This document shows, piece by piece, positions 48,510 through 56,805 of a stretch of 64,000 bases of DNA. Position 1 is the first letter of the stretch; the number at the start of each line of letters is the position of its first letter. The DNA lies in contig NZ_JSEO01000007.1 of the NCBI RefSeq assembly GCF_001624705.1, positions 124,001 to 188,000 of the forward strand, in the 5' to 3' direction. This stretch comes from Marinomonas sp. SBI8L. Lineage in GTDB: Bacteria; Pseudomonadota; Gammaproteobacteria; Pseudomonadales; Marinomonadaceae. Both the position numbers and the translations under genes were made by a program. Below the pieces are notes generated by a model. That model ran no database searches, was not told where the DNA came from, and saw nothing but the letters and a program-made list of their open reading frames with translations.

Positions 48510-49823
48510 TTAGTTAACTAACCAAGTATTTAGCTCTTTAATCTTCTCTTCATCAAGCTCGCCAGTGTATTCAAGCAAGGACATTTGTTTTACCGCAAAG
48601 CTGTATCTTAATTGCTCAAGTGTGCCTTGAGAATTGTACAGATCAGATTGTGCATCAAGTAGTTCAACAATGTTACGAGTGCCCACATCATAGCCTGCTT
48701 GTGTGGCTTCTAATGAGCTGGCATTCGAGATAATAAGTTGCTTCTGTGCGGCAATTTGCGCTACAGACGTTTTTAGATCTCGGTACAAAGAGCGAACCGC
48801 TAGCTCTGTTGTTTGTAATTGATCTTCTAGGTTCTCTTCAGCGGCAACGGCATCATGAACAGACTGTCTCACTTGCGCGTTGATTGCACCACCTTGATAA
48901 AGAGGAATGCTAACATTAACCCCTATAAATGCCGCCAGACTATCGCCATCACCACTTGAGGTTGGTGATGTGTCGCGATCAGAGCGAGTAAGGCTACCAG
49001 AAACGGTCACCGTAGGGACACGGCCATTGGACTTTTGAATCTCAATGTTAGTCAAAGCAGAGTCATGAGCCAGAGCCAAGGTTTTTATGTCGTTGTTTTG
49101 CTTTTTCGCAAGATCCACATAAAAGCTCGCTGTCTTACCTGCTTCCATTTCAATGGGATAGTTTTTAGATAAGTCAGGTACATCAGTGATGAGCTTGCCT
49201 GTTAACTGACGCAAGGTTTCTTGGGCATTAATCATGTCAGCTTCAGCACTGATAATATCAACGATGTTTGAGTCGTATTCAGCTTGGGCTGTATGAAGAT
49301 CAGTAATGGCAACCTGACCCACTTCATATTGTTGTTTCACTTGGTCAAGCTGGCTGGCTGTTGCTTTAGCTTGTTGTTTTGCTGTGTTGAGATTCGACAT
49401 TTCAGTGAGTAAATCAAAGTAAGCTGAGATACTTTCAAAGCTCAAGTCTTCTTCTGTATTGGTATAGCTCACACCTGAGCTTTCTAGGCCAATTTCAACC
49501 GAATCAACCGCGTAGCCAAGGGCGGGAGAGTAAATAGGGTAATCTAGACTGACTTTGAGAGAGTTAGTATTGGTATCAGAGTCGCCAGCGTCCGCACTGG
49601 TATCTGTGTAACCAAGGTCAGCATCAAATGAAATATTAGGGAATAAGTTACCCTTAGTAATCACAACGCCTTCTTTTTCAGATTCATAAGAAGCGGCGGC
49701 AGAGCGTAAGCCTGGGTCGTTGATTTTAGCAAGTTGGTAAACGTCTAATAAGTTTTCAGCTTGGGCATTCATACTAGAAGCCGTAGCTAGGGTGACAAGA
49801 GAGGCGATAATGGTCTTTTTCAT
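48510..49823 (-). CDS. tolC: TolC-family outer-membrane efflux channel
   Basis: A 437 aa outer-membrane factor. The signal peptide (MKKTIIASLVTLATASSMNAQA) is followed by two internal OEP repeats rich in coiled coil, with LLDVYQLAKINDPGL at the mature N-terminus, typical of TolC. It forms the exit duct for RND and type I systems. No membrane-fusion or pump gene is adjacent, so like E. coli TolC it probably serves several pumps. Confidence 0.93.
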   Translation of the reverse strand: MKKTIIASLVTLATASSMNAQAENLLDVYQLAKINDPGLRSAAASYESEKEGVVITKGNLFPNISFDADLGYTDTSADAGDSDTNTNSLKVSLDYPIYSPALGYAVDSVEIGLESSGVSYTNTEEDLSFESISAYFDLLTEMSNLNTAKQQAKATASQLDQVKQQYEVGQVAITDLHTAQAEYDSNIVDIISAEADMINAQETLRQLTGKLITDVPDLSKNYPIEMEAGKTASFYVDLAKKQNNDIKTLALAHDSALTNIEIQKSNGRVPTVTVSGSLTRSDRDTSPTSSGDGDSLAAFIGVNVSIPLYQGGAINAQVRQSVHDAVAAEENLEDQLQTTELAVRSLYRDLKTSVAQIAAQKQLIISNASSLEATQAGYDVGTRNIVELLDAQSDLYNSQGTLEQLRYSFAVKQMSLLEYTGELDEEKIKELNTWLVN

Positions 49824-49960
49824 ATGAATACTTCAGCTCGATTAATTTCGGATAAATAAATTCTGATAATGATACTTAGATTGCACTTATCTGGCACTTG
49901 GCAAAATGGAATATCAGATATGTCTAAAATGTAATACTTAATGTAGAGGCCTGTGTCCGT

Positions 49961-51217
49961 TTATTGAGTAAGGTTCAACTTATATTTGATGTTAACTTTT
50001 TCATTTGGTACAAGTTGATAGCTTAATTTGAGTCTATATGCAGAACGCATTTCTAATTGGGTCAAAGGCTGTTTAGATAAGTCTTGGTAATCATCAATAA
50101 GGCCGTTGGCATTATGAAAAACATCTATTTTCTGATGCTGATTAGATAGGTTACTAAGTGATAGTTGCCAAGTTTGATTTGAGGGTAACTTTAATGAGCT
50201 TGCTTCTATCAAGGTTAATTCAGCTTTGATGTCTTGGCTTTGGTTTATCTTGAGAGTGACTTGGTTACCTTGTCTTAAATGCTTGAGCTGGGTAATGCCA
50301 GCTGGAAGTAAATAATCTTTATACTGCCAAAAGGTTTGATAACTTCCTGGCATGGCATCTTGCTCTAAAATCAAATCTGCTCTTTGTTCAAATTGTATTT
50401 CGTGCTGAACTTTTGATCTTGGATTAGGGTGTATTTCAGCAACTGAACGTATTTGATTTAACTTTAGCTTTTGCTCTTTAAATGGAAAGAGAAGAGTTTG
50501 TCTTGCACCTAATCGAATGTCTTGGTTGGTTGGAACAGTAATTTCATTCTTTACATAATCAACCCCTGAGGATTCTGTGGCCATGTCGCTAAGCTGTAAT
50601 CCTCTAGCCATTTTCATGCTGGGTTGAGGAGCTTGATGGTGTTGTTTAAGTTGCAGAATAGGGTGAGCTAAGATGAGATCTTTATATGATGCATTTTGAA
50701 TTAGGGCACTCTGCTTTAAGACTGCATACTCATTATCAAGAAAAATACTAAGCTGTGGCTGCCAACTGAGATCATAGGTTTGATAAGTGAACTTATCATT
50801 TAAAGAAAACAGTGGTGTTAACTTTGCCGCTTGATAGTCCATGACTAGGTTGTAATCTGAGAGGTGCAGTTGCATAACGTGTCCTGCAACCAATAATTCA
50901 AAGAGGTCGTGATTACTACTTAATAAACGTCCTTCATAAGCTTGTTCATTGTGGCGGTTTATTACTTTAACTGGCTGATTAATATGCCTTTGCCAGTTTT
51001 TACCTTGATCATAAATTCGGCCTAAATCTATTGGTTGGGTGTTAATGAGTGGTATGATGCTGCCCTCAATAGGCATTAAGGATAGTTCTGCTTCTTGATC
51101 AAGCTCTTCAATTAATTGACTGCTGTTTAGGCCTATGGCTGCCTTTATTGTGTTTGCAGCAGCCAATTCAAAAGGAGCGATCAATAATAAGCAGACCGGA
51201 ATGTAGTAAAAGCGCAT
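49961..51217 (-). CDS. Secreted protein of unknown function, DUF4139-like
   Basis: A 418 aa protein with a signal peptide (about residues 1-21), then a largely beta region. Features resembling DUF4139 are the LSWQPQLSIFLDNEYAVLKQSALIQNAS stretch in pieces, IRLGARQTLLFPFKEQ, and a C-terminal YRLKLSYQLVPNEKVNIKYKL. I would place it near that family with modest certainty; no function is known. It lies 137 bp upstream of tolC, in the same direction, and may be co-expressed. Confidence 0.55.
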   Translation of the reverse strand: MRFYYIPVCLLLIAPFELAAANTIKAAIGLNSSQLIEELDQEAELSLMPIEGSIIPLINTQPIDLGRIYDQGKNWQRHINQPVKVINRHNEQAYEGRLLSSNHDLFELLVAGHVMQLHLSDYNLVMDYQAAKLTPLFSLNDKFTYQTYDLSWQPQLSIFLDNEYAVLKQSALIQNASYKDLILAHPILQLKQHHQAPQPSMKMARGLQLSDMATESSGVDYVKNEITVPTNQDIRLGARQTLLFPFKEQKLKLNQIRSVAEIHPNPRSKVQHEIQFEQRADLILEQDAMPGSYQTFWQYKDYLLPAGITQLKHLRQGNQVTLKINQSQDIKAELTLIEASSLKLPSNQTWQLSLSNLSNQHQKIDVFHNANGLIDDYQDLSKQPLTQLEMRSAYRLKLSYQLVPNEKVNIKYKLNLTQ

Positions 51218-51348
51218 GATATTTCCTTATATATGTCGATATGGATGTCAGTTTAATTGGTAAAAATCAGAACCAAGATTTGGATATTATTTCACTCTTG
51301 TACTTGATAATCCATGTACATTAATCAATCTAAAAATAAGGGTAGTGG

Positions 51349-52131
51349 GTGCAGAAGCGTTTTTTAATTATTGATGGGCTAAATCTAATTAGACGTTTAT
51401 ATGCCGCGTTAGAAAAAGAGATGGATCCTGTTCGGCGTATTGAACGTACACAAAGTACGAGCATTGATGCTTTGAGCCGCTTGTTACATCAATTTGACCC
51501 AGATTATGCGGTTGTTGTTTTTGACTCTAATGGCCAGACATGGCGTCATAGGGCTTTCCCAGAGTATAAACTAGGTCGAATTCCCATGGATGATATTCTT
51601 CTGAATGCCATGCCTGAATTTGCCAAGCTATTTCGTTTTAATAAAGTGCCAGCATTGAGATTGTCAGGCTGGGAGGCGGATGACTTAATTGCAACCTTGG
51701 CATTCAAAGCGGCTCAAAATGATATTAAATCTTATATTATTTCAACAGATAAAGGTTTTACTCAGCTTTTAGGTGATACCAATATTTTGCAATATGACTA
51801 CTTTGCAAGGTTGGGATATGACAAAGAATGGGTATATGAAAAATACGGTGTGAGTGCCGAAATGTTAGGGGATTATTGGGCTTTAGTGGGAGATACGACA
51901 AATAAAATCCCTGGAGTAAAAGGCATTGGTCCAAAAACAGCAGTAAAGGTATTGGCACAGGCCAATACAGTAGAAGCCATCTATCAAAACCTTGACACAT
52001 TTGAGCCAAAAATGAAGCAAATGTTAGAAGGAGGGCTAGAGCAATGCAAACTGAGTAGGTCATTAGCACTGCTTAAAACAGATGTTGAAATAGGCGTTAA
52101 ATTGTCTCAACTAAAATATGTGAAGCAATAG
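51349..52131 (+). CDS. xni: Xni (exonuclease IX), flap endonuclease-like protein
   Basis: A 260 aa protein with the 5'-3' exonuclease/FEN fold: IIDGLNLIRRLY at the start, VVVFDSNGQTWRH, GWEADDLIATLAF, STDKGFTQLLG and a helix-hairpin-helix VKGIGPKTAVKVL. E. coli Xni has Mg2+-dependent flap endonuclease activity. The start is GTG 51349. Its stop faces the stop of the next gene with only 3 bases between and no terminator. Confidence 0.93.
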   Translation: MQKRFLIIDGLNLIRRLYAALEKEMDPVRRIERTQSTSIDALSRLLHQFDPDYAVVVFDSNGQTWRHRAFPEYKLGRIPMDDILLNAMPEFAKLFRFNKVPALRLSGWEADDLIATLAFKAAQNDIKSYIISTDKGFTQLLGDTNILQYDYFARLGYDKEWVYEKYGVSAEMLGDYWALVGDTTNKIPGVKGIGPKTAVKVLAQANTVEAIYQNLDTFEPKMKQMLEGGLEQCKLSRSLALLKTDVEIGVKLSQLKYVKQ

Positions 52132-52134
52132 TCT

Positions 52135-52974
52135 TCATACTCTTTTTCTATGCTTAGGTTCTAATAATACTTGGGCTTTTAATTCTTTTAGACCTGATTG
52201 AATATTATTAAAAATGATATCGATATGAGAGCTAGCCTCAGTAAAAAAAGAATCTGGGTTACGATTACTGAGAGCTTGATCTTCAACTGATTTGGTTATT
52301 TCTTCGATGAATGCGACTAAATTATCATAACTTTGCTTTTGCAGTTTTGGCTTAACTTGGCTCAAATCTCGTTGTATTTTCCCCAAAGTGAACAAGAGCA
52401 ATAGCTTTTTATCTGCTGAACAATACTTGGTATTGGTGACTTGTAATGTGATTGCTCTTACTTGTCCTATTGCTTCTGTTAGTTTAGGCAGGGTTCTTAC
52501 AAGGTCATTAGCCAAGTTTTGTATATTCTGATCTGTGTGTGAGGTGAGAGCATACTCATCAGCTATATCCCATAAACAATCCAAAAGTCTTTGTATGAGG
52601 CTAGAGTGTAAATGAAAGCTTTTATTTACATCTTGTGTTGGGTTTATTAGCAGAGCCCCCCACATCTGATGTGATTTACGAATAAGGCGCTTCAGAGCTT
52701 TGTCTGGTGAATTTATTAATTGATCATAATGTCGATCAATTTGGGTTCTGATTGTGTTGAGGTTTGCTTGGCTGACATTTTGCCCATTAAGTCGACCTGC
52801 ATAAAGGCCCCTGTGTTGTTGTGTTAACTTAATAATATCAATTATGTGAGTGAGGGCAGATAAGCCTCGTAAGCTTTTTGCTTTCGCTTGTCTGCGGGCA
52901 AGATAAAGTCGATAACATGCAAAAAGAGTAAATAAACCTATTAATAAGGCGAACAGAATAGGGCTTGAAGGCAT
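52135..52974 (-). CDS. Membrane-anchored helical protein, NIT-domain-like sensor
   Basis: A 279 aa protein of unknown function. One N-terminal TM helix (about residues 5-22) is followed by an all-helical domain. The opening helix IIKLTQQHRGLYAGRLNG resembles the start of NIT (nitrate/nitrite-sensing) domains, in which an HRG or ERG motif begins a four-helix sensor. It follows the chemoreceptor gene with 3 bp between and is surely co-translated. It looks like the sensing part of a receptor encoded apart from its signalling part. Family assignment is by eye. Confidence 0.5.
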   Translation of the reverse strand: MPSSPILFALLIGLFTLFACYRLYLARRQAKAKSLRGLSALTHIIDIIKLTQQHRGLYAGRLNGQNVSQANLNTIRTQIDRHYDQLINSPDKALKRLIRKSHQMWGALLINPTQDVNKSFHLHSSLIQRLLDCLWDIADEYALTSHTDQNIQNLANDLVRTLPKLTEAIGQVRAITLQVTNTKYCSADKKLLLLFTLGKIQRDLSQVKPKLQKQSYDNLVAFIEEITKSVEDQALSNRNPDSFFTEASSHIDIIFNNIQSGLKELKAQVLLEPKHRKRV

Positions 52975-52977
52975 AAA

Positions 52978-54135
52978 TTATTCCTTATGAGATCCGAGTT
53001 TCTTGGAAAGCCAGGTTAGATAAGTCACCATTTCTTGTGTATCACGGCTAGACAGGCTGTTTTTTTCACTTAAGGTTGCGATATTTTGCAAGCGTAAACA
53101 CAGATCATCATTGGCTTTGCTAAAGTCGTTAACAAATGCACTGGCGATAAATGCAGCATCATGAGTTTGATTAGCTGCTAATTGAATATGCTCTAACTGC
53201 TTGCCTGTGGTATTAGCCGCTTGTTGACTGGCATGTTTGAATTCATTAATACGCTGGCTTGTGTTATTAGATACTTGTACTTGCGTCTTTACTTGGCCTA
53301 TCAGACCTGTGATCTCTTCTGTGACATGCTGGGTTCGTGTGGCTAATAACCTTATTTCGTTGGCAACAACAGCAAAACCTTTGCCTGCATCACCTGCTCT
53401 GGCCGACTCTATAGCAGCATTGAGAGAAAGTAGATTTATCTGATCATTAATGAGAGTGATGTTAGTGATAAAGTCTTGGATGTTTTGGGCATCTGTCTCA
53501 AGTTGTTCAATATTGGTTTTGTTCGTTTTGATTTCATTATCAAGCTGAGTTAATGCGCTTGTTAATGTATTAACCGCAGTCATGCCTTGTTTGGATGCGG
53601 TTTGTGTTGCGTGTGCAAGAGACTTGGTTTCTTCTATTTGTTTGGCTATTTGGGTAACTGTCGTATTCATCTCCTCAGCTGTGCCTGTTATGGCGTTGAG
53701 AGTGAGGTGCTCTTGGTTAGCATCTTGTGCAAGATGGGTGGAGGCTTGACCAAGTTCATCCGCAGTGTATTGCGTTTCACTGGCGCAATTATCAATTAAT
53801 TGATCTTTTCTTTCTAACTGTCGTATTAGCAAGTTTATTTGTGTTACTAATTCATTAAAGTCACTATCATTACTGGATAGTTCAATGGTTGATAGCTGAC
53901 TTAGATCCTGAATATGATTGCTGATGTTAGAAAGTCTCTGCTGGCCTAAGTAAAGTACCGAAAGACTGACGTAGAGCAGAATGATTAAAACAAAAAGACT
54001 AATGAAAATTTGATTTTGTTGGTTTGGATATAAAATCAGTAAAAAACAAATACAGGTAAGAAATGTGATTAACGTAATCCTGAATGGGCTTGGAAGCGAT
54101 GACACAAGTGTCATGCCAGGATGAAATACCCTCAT
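52978..54135 (-). CDS. Chemoreceptor (MCP) with little periplasmic domain
   Basis: A 385 aa chemoreceptor. Two adjacent TM helices (about 22-38 and 42-62) with almost no periplasmic loop, a HAMP-like linker and a full signalling domain with [20 protein letters not shown]. The frame extends upstream to 54165, but an AAGGAG site 6 bp before ATG 54135 fixes the start. It is followed by the NIT-like gene. It cannot sense much outside the membrane itself, so that partner may supply the input. Confidence 0.85.
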   Translation of the reverse strand: MRVFHPGMTLVSSLPSPFRITLITFLTCICFLLILYPNQQNQIFISLFVLIILLYVSLSVLYLGQQRLSNISNHIQDLSQLSTIELSSNDSDFNELVTQINLLIRQLERKDQLIDNCASETQYTADELGQASTHLAQDANQEHLTLNAITGTAEEMNTTVTQIAKQIEETKSLAHATQTASKQGMTAVNTLTSALTQLDNEIKTNKTNIEQLETDAQNIQDFITNITLINDQINLLSLNAAIESARAGDAGKGFAVVANEIRLLATRTQHVTEEITGLIGQVKTQVQVSNNTSQRINEFKHASQQAANTTGKQLEHIQLAANQTHDAAFIASAFVNDFSKANDDLCLRLQNIATLSEKNSLSSRDTQEMVTYLTWLSKKLGSHKE

Positions 54136-54250
54136 ATATTCTCCTTGATCTTTCGACATAGGCACTTGGCTTATGTGAATGTGGGTTTACACTCTTTAAG
54201 CAATAGCTATACCAGTCTGAGAAATATAATGAGGTTGGTGTTTAAGTTAT

Positions 54251-54270
54251 TGAATAATATTGAATAATAT
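54251..54270. repeat. Short tandem repeat
   Basis: The decamer TGAATAATAT occurs twice in tandem with a partial third copy, about 115 bp upstream of the chemoreceptor start, within a 267-bp A/T-rich gap holding nothing else I can name. Confidence 0.6.
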
Positions 54271-54402
54271 TGATTATTTTGATTTCTAAGTAATGTCTTG
54301 AGATATGAAAATATATTGTGTGAACCAACTTGGTGCACACAATGTAAAAGAGTAGAGGTTTGAAGAAGAGCGTTATAGAGAGGTTTATCGTTTTATACGG
54401 TT

Positions 54403-54717
54403 TTAAAAATGGTGTGGGTCTAGATTAATGGTTTCAAGCTTCTGGTTGATGAAGCTGATGTTGCCTTGATATCTGGCTTCGCCAGTTGAGGTAAACTCGA
54501 AACTGAATTGACGCTTTATTTTAATTTGACCTTTATGCCAAACAATACGTGTCTTTTCTTGAGAGATAGTGTCGTCTAACAACTGAACATTGAATTTCTT
54601 GCAATGTTGTTTTACTTGAGGAATTGCTCTTTCTTTCACTGCTTTTCCTAACCACCACAGATAAACAAATAGTCCAAGTGAAAATAGAATAACGAGATCT
54701 GATAGAGATAGGTTCAT
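54403..54717 (-). CDS. DUF3301 family small membrane protein
   Basis: A 104 aa protein with one N-terminal hydrophobic helix (about residues 7-24) and a C-terminal segment FEFTSTGEARYQGNISF typical of DUF3301. Function unknown. It has no obvious operon partners. Confidence 0.75.
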   Translation of the reverse strand: MNLSLSDLVILFSLGLFVYLWWLGKAVKERAIPQVKQHCKKFNVQLLDDTISQEKTRIVWHKGQIKIKRQFSFEFTSTGEARYQGNISFINQKLETINLDPHHF

Positions 54718-54827
54718 ATAGATGCAATTAAATAGTTTTAGTTGCTTAAGGTTATGATAAATAAAAAGAAGAAGTAAACGGTTTTATGAAAAAGCCATGC
54801 TATTTTCATATTTAACACTAAATTCAA

Positions 54828-55017
54828 GATAATAAAACGCAGGCAACCTGGCAGGAGAGTTTAGGTTGCCTGCGTGCTTCACACTTGTACGATGGGCTCA
54901 ATAAAGACCAACATTGATATAAGGCGAATTTGGTCATTCGGGGCAGCGAATGAGTGGAGTTCCAAATTATGAGTCGTTTTGCCTCAGTGCATTATCAATG
55001 CGCCAGTCATAGATCTT
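54828..55017 (-). ncRNA. Candidate small RNA or structured 3' UTR downstream of the flavodoxin gene
   Basis: Reading the minus strand after the flavodoxin stop, three stems follow: GCATT/AATGC (about 54989-55001), a compound stem AATTTGG/CCAAATT enclosing TCATTCG/CGAATGA (54927-54968), and a 13-bp terminator stem (54837-54875) ending in GCGTTTTATT. No open frame fills this stretch. This layout suits a 3'-UTR-derived sRNA or an independent one. Confidence 0.4.
54837..54875 (-). terminator. Strong terminator hairpin
   Basis: A perfect 13-bp inverted repeat ACGCAGGCAACCT / AGGTTGCCTGCGT with a 13-base loop; the T-rich tract follows on the minus strand only, so it ends minus-strand transcription. 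Confidence 0.8.
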
Positions 55018-55557
55018 CTATTCAGCTTCAGCCATCATTTCAGCGTAAAGTTGGATGACCCACTGCTCAACACGTTCGTCAGTGAGTTCAAATTGTTGAT
55101 CTTCATCGATTGCTAGACCGATAAATTGATCATTGTTTTCAATACAAGCTCTTGATGCAGTGAAGTCATAGCCTTCAGTAGACCAAGTGCCAATAAAGGT
55201 AGCGCCAGAATCTTTAAGGTGCTCGTAAATCCAGCCCATAGCATCAACGAAATAATCGCCGTAACCAAATTGGTCACCCAAACCGTAAAGTGCAATCAAT
55301 TTGCCTTTTAGGTCTAGTGCAGCTAGATCTTCACCAATGTCTTCCCAGTCGGACTGAATACCGCCAAAGTCCCAAGTAGGAATACCTAAAATCAAAAACT
55401 CATATTGAGCTAAAGTATCAGCATCTATGTCGCTAATATTAAAAATTTCTGTTGTATGTCCAAGCTCTGTCCATTGTTTCGCAATTTTATGAGCAATTTC
55501 TTCTGTGTTGTTTGTATCTGTTCCATAAACAATGGCAATAGGTGTATCAGGTGACAC
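55018..55557 (-). CDS. fldB: Flavodoxin, FldB-type
   Basis: A 179 aa long-chain flavodoxin. The FMN phosphate loop is YGTDTNNTEEIA. FMN-stacking regions are IPTWDFGGIQSDW and LGDQFGYGDYFVDA, and the C-terminal WSTEGYDFTAS and LAIDEDQQFELTDERV segments match E. coli FldB better than FldA. It carries single electrons in place of ferredoxin, often under iron limitation or oxidative stress. It lies 80 bp downstream of an AraC-type regulator with Fur-like sites, on the same strand. Confidence 0.93.
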   Translation of the reverse strand: MSPDTPIAIVYGTDTNNTEEIAHKIAKQWTELGHTTEIFNISDIDADTLAQYEFLILGIPTWDFGGIQSDWEDIGEDLAALDLKGKLIALYGLGDQFGYGDYFVDAMGWIYEHLKDSGATFIGTWSTEGYDFTASRACIENNDQFIGLAIDEDQQFELTDERVEQWVIQLYAEMMAEAE

Positions 55558-55637
55558 TTTAACTCTCCTAACTATTTGGCCTAAACTTGGGCCATAAAAT
55601 GGTTCTAAAAACGTATTCTAGAAATATGTTTAAGAAC

Positions 55638-56528
55638 TTAATGTACTTGACCATACTGATTTGTAGGTACGCCAAACTGTCGAATAAACATAGCTTCAAA
55701 CTGGTCTTCAGAAAAACCGGTTTTCGCTACAATTTCAGATCGCGAATAATGGTCAGTACGTAACATAGCCGCGGCACGTTTTAATCTTATTTGATCTCGG
55801 TATTGGGTAACCGTTTGACCAACAAGATGATAAAAGCCTAATTCTAAGGCATCAGCATTTAAACCTGCTTGGTATGCAAACTCAGTAAGTTCTTTCGTTA
55901 TGCCAATATCTGCTTCTAGCAAATTCTGCACGTTGAATAGTTTACTTTGGCAATCATTGCAGGACAACATGTGAGACAAGGTTTGCATCTGTTCTAGTGC
56001 TAAAAATGCAAAAGCATAGATCTGACCCACCAAACTCAGTTGCCTTTGAGCGTTATTTTCGATTAATGGCTTAATATTTGTATGGCTTTTATTGGTTATC
56101 GGTAAACAAACCACACTTTTTGTAGGGGCAATCTTATGCATAAGCGTCTTTAAAAAACCGATTAGACCAGCTTGTTTCTCATTAAGCGCATTAGCCAAAA
56201 GCTCAGGTTCAAAATGAACTTGTACTAAACTGCGAACTTCATCTGCTTTTACTTCGAACTCACCTGCGACATCATTATCAAAGTACGAGACTTGTAAGGA
56301 ATCCAAATCAGCTGGAGAGTATACTGATTGCTTTCCTAGCAGAGAAAAGTAAATTCCTCTTTCAGCCTTTTCAAAAAATACAGTGTCTTGAAAGCACTTA
56401 ATTTCTTGCTGCGTTAAAGTTAAGCCAGACATTAATTGATAGGTATTTTTATACCCTGAAAAAGCATCAGACATCAGTGATGATACTTCTCCTTCTTCGT
56501 TATAAATGTCATTAATGCTGATGCGCAT
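55638..56528 (-). CDS. AraC-family regulator, PchR-like
   Basis: A 296 aa regulator with an N-terminal ligand domain (about 1-190, containing FFEKAERGIYFSLLG and QVHFEPELL, as in PchR-type siderophore regulators) and a C-terminal AraC DNA-binding domain (about 210-296). The C-terminal AraC HTH (LRTDHYSRSEIVAKTGFS then FGVPTNQY) is intact. Two Fur-box-like sites lie just upstream. The resemblance to PchR and the sites suggest iron or siderophore control, but no uptake genes are adjacent. Confidence 0.82.
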   Translation of the reverse strand: MRISINDIYNEEGEVSSLMSDAFSGYKNTYQLMSGLTLTQQEIKCFQDTVFFEKAERGIYFSLLGKQSVYSPADLDSLQVSYFDNDVAGEFEVKADEVRSLVQVHFEPELLANALNEKQAGLIGFLKTLMHKIAPTKSVVCLPITNKSHTNIKPLIENNAQRQLSLVGQIYAFAFLALEQMQTLSHMLSCNDCQSKLFNVQNLLEADIGITKELTEFAYQAGLNADALELGFYHLVGQTVTQYRDQIRLKRAAAMLRTDHYSRSEIVAKTGFSEDQFEAMFIRQFGVPTNQYGQVH

Positions 56529-56549
56529 TGGTCCTAACCTTTCGTATTT

Positions 56550-56568
56550 GATAATGATTACTATTTAT
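56550..56568. promoter_or_regulatory. Fur-box-like site 1
   Basis: GATAATGATTACTATTTAT agrees with the Fur consensus GATAATGATAATCATTATC at 13 of 19 bases, including the entire left half-site, 22 bp upstream of the AraC-family start. Confidence 0.6.
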
Positions 56569-56582
56569 AATATCAAATAAAT

Positions 56583-56601
56583 GCAAATGCAAGTCATTCT
56601 C
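56583..56601. promoter_or_regulatory. Fur-box-like site 2
   Basis: GCAAATGCAAGTCATTCTC also agrees at 13 of 19 bases, with the central AATG and TCATT cores, 14 bp from site 1. Paired sites are common at strong Fur targets. Confidence 0.55.
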
Positions 56602-56689
56602 ATTAAAAGTTTAGATATTTTGAAAAATCCTTAATTTAATGCGCTTTTTACTGTTTTGAAGTATGGGGCTTGCTATATCTTATTAGGCA

Positions 56690-56753
56690 CTCTCTCGTCT
56701 GCTAGTTTTAAGGCTCTTAGTTTTATGGCACTAAGACGAGAGGCGCTTTTGAC
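56690..56753. other. Large imperfect inverted repeat
   Basis: CTCTCGTCT pairs with AGACGAGAG, enclosing CTTAG / CTAAG, in the gap between the AraC and dctD genes. There is no T-run on either strand, so it is not a standard terminator; its role is unknown. Confidence 0.4.
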
Positions 56754-56805
56754 TGGATTTTAGGTGGAGAGAATAATTTAATTGCTGGTTTAGTGGATTC
56801 TCATC

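Noticed and set aside
49886-49905. A sigma-54-like TGGCAC-TTGGC sequence upstream of tolC
   Set aside because: GG and GC dinucleotides are six bases apart instead of ten, so it is not a -24/-12 promoter.
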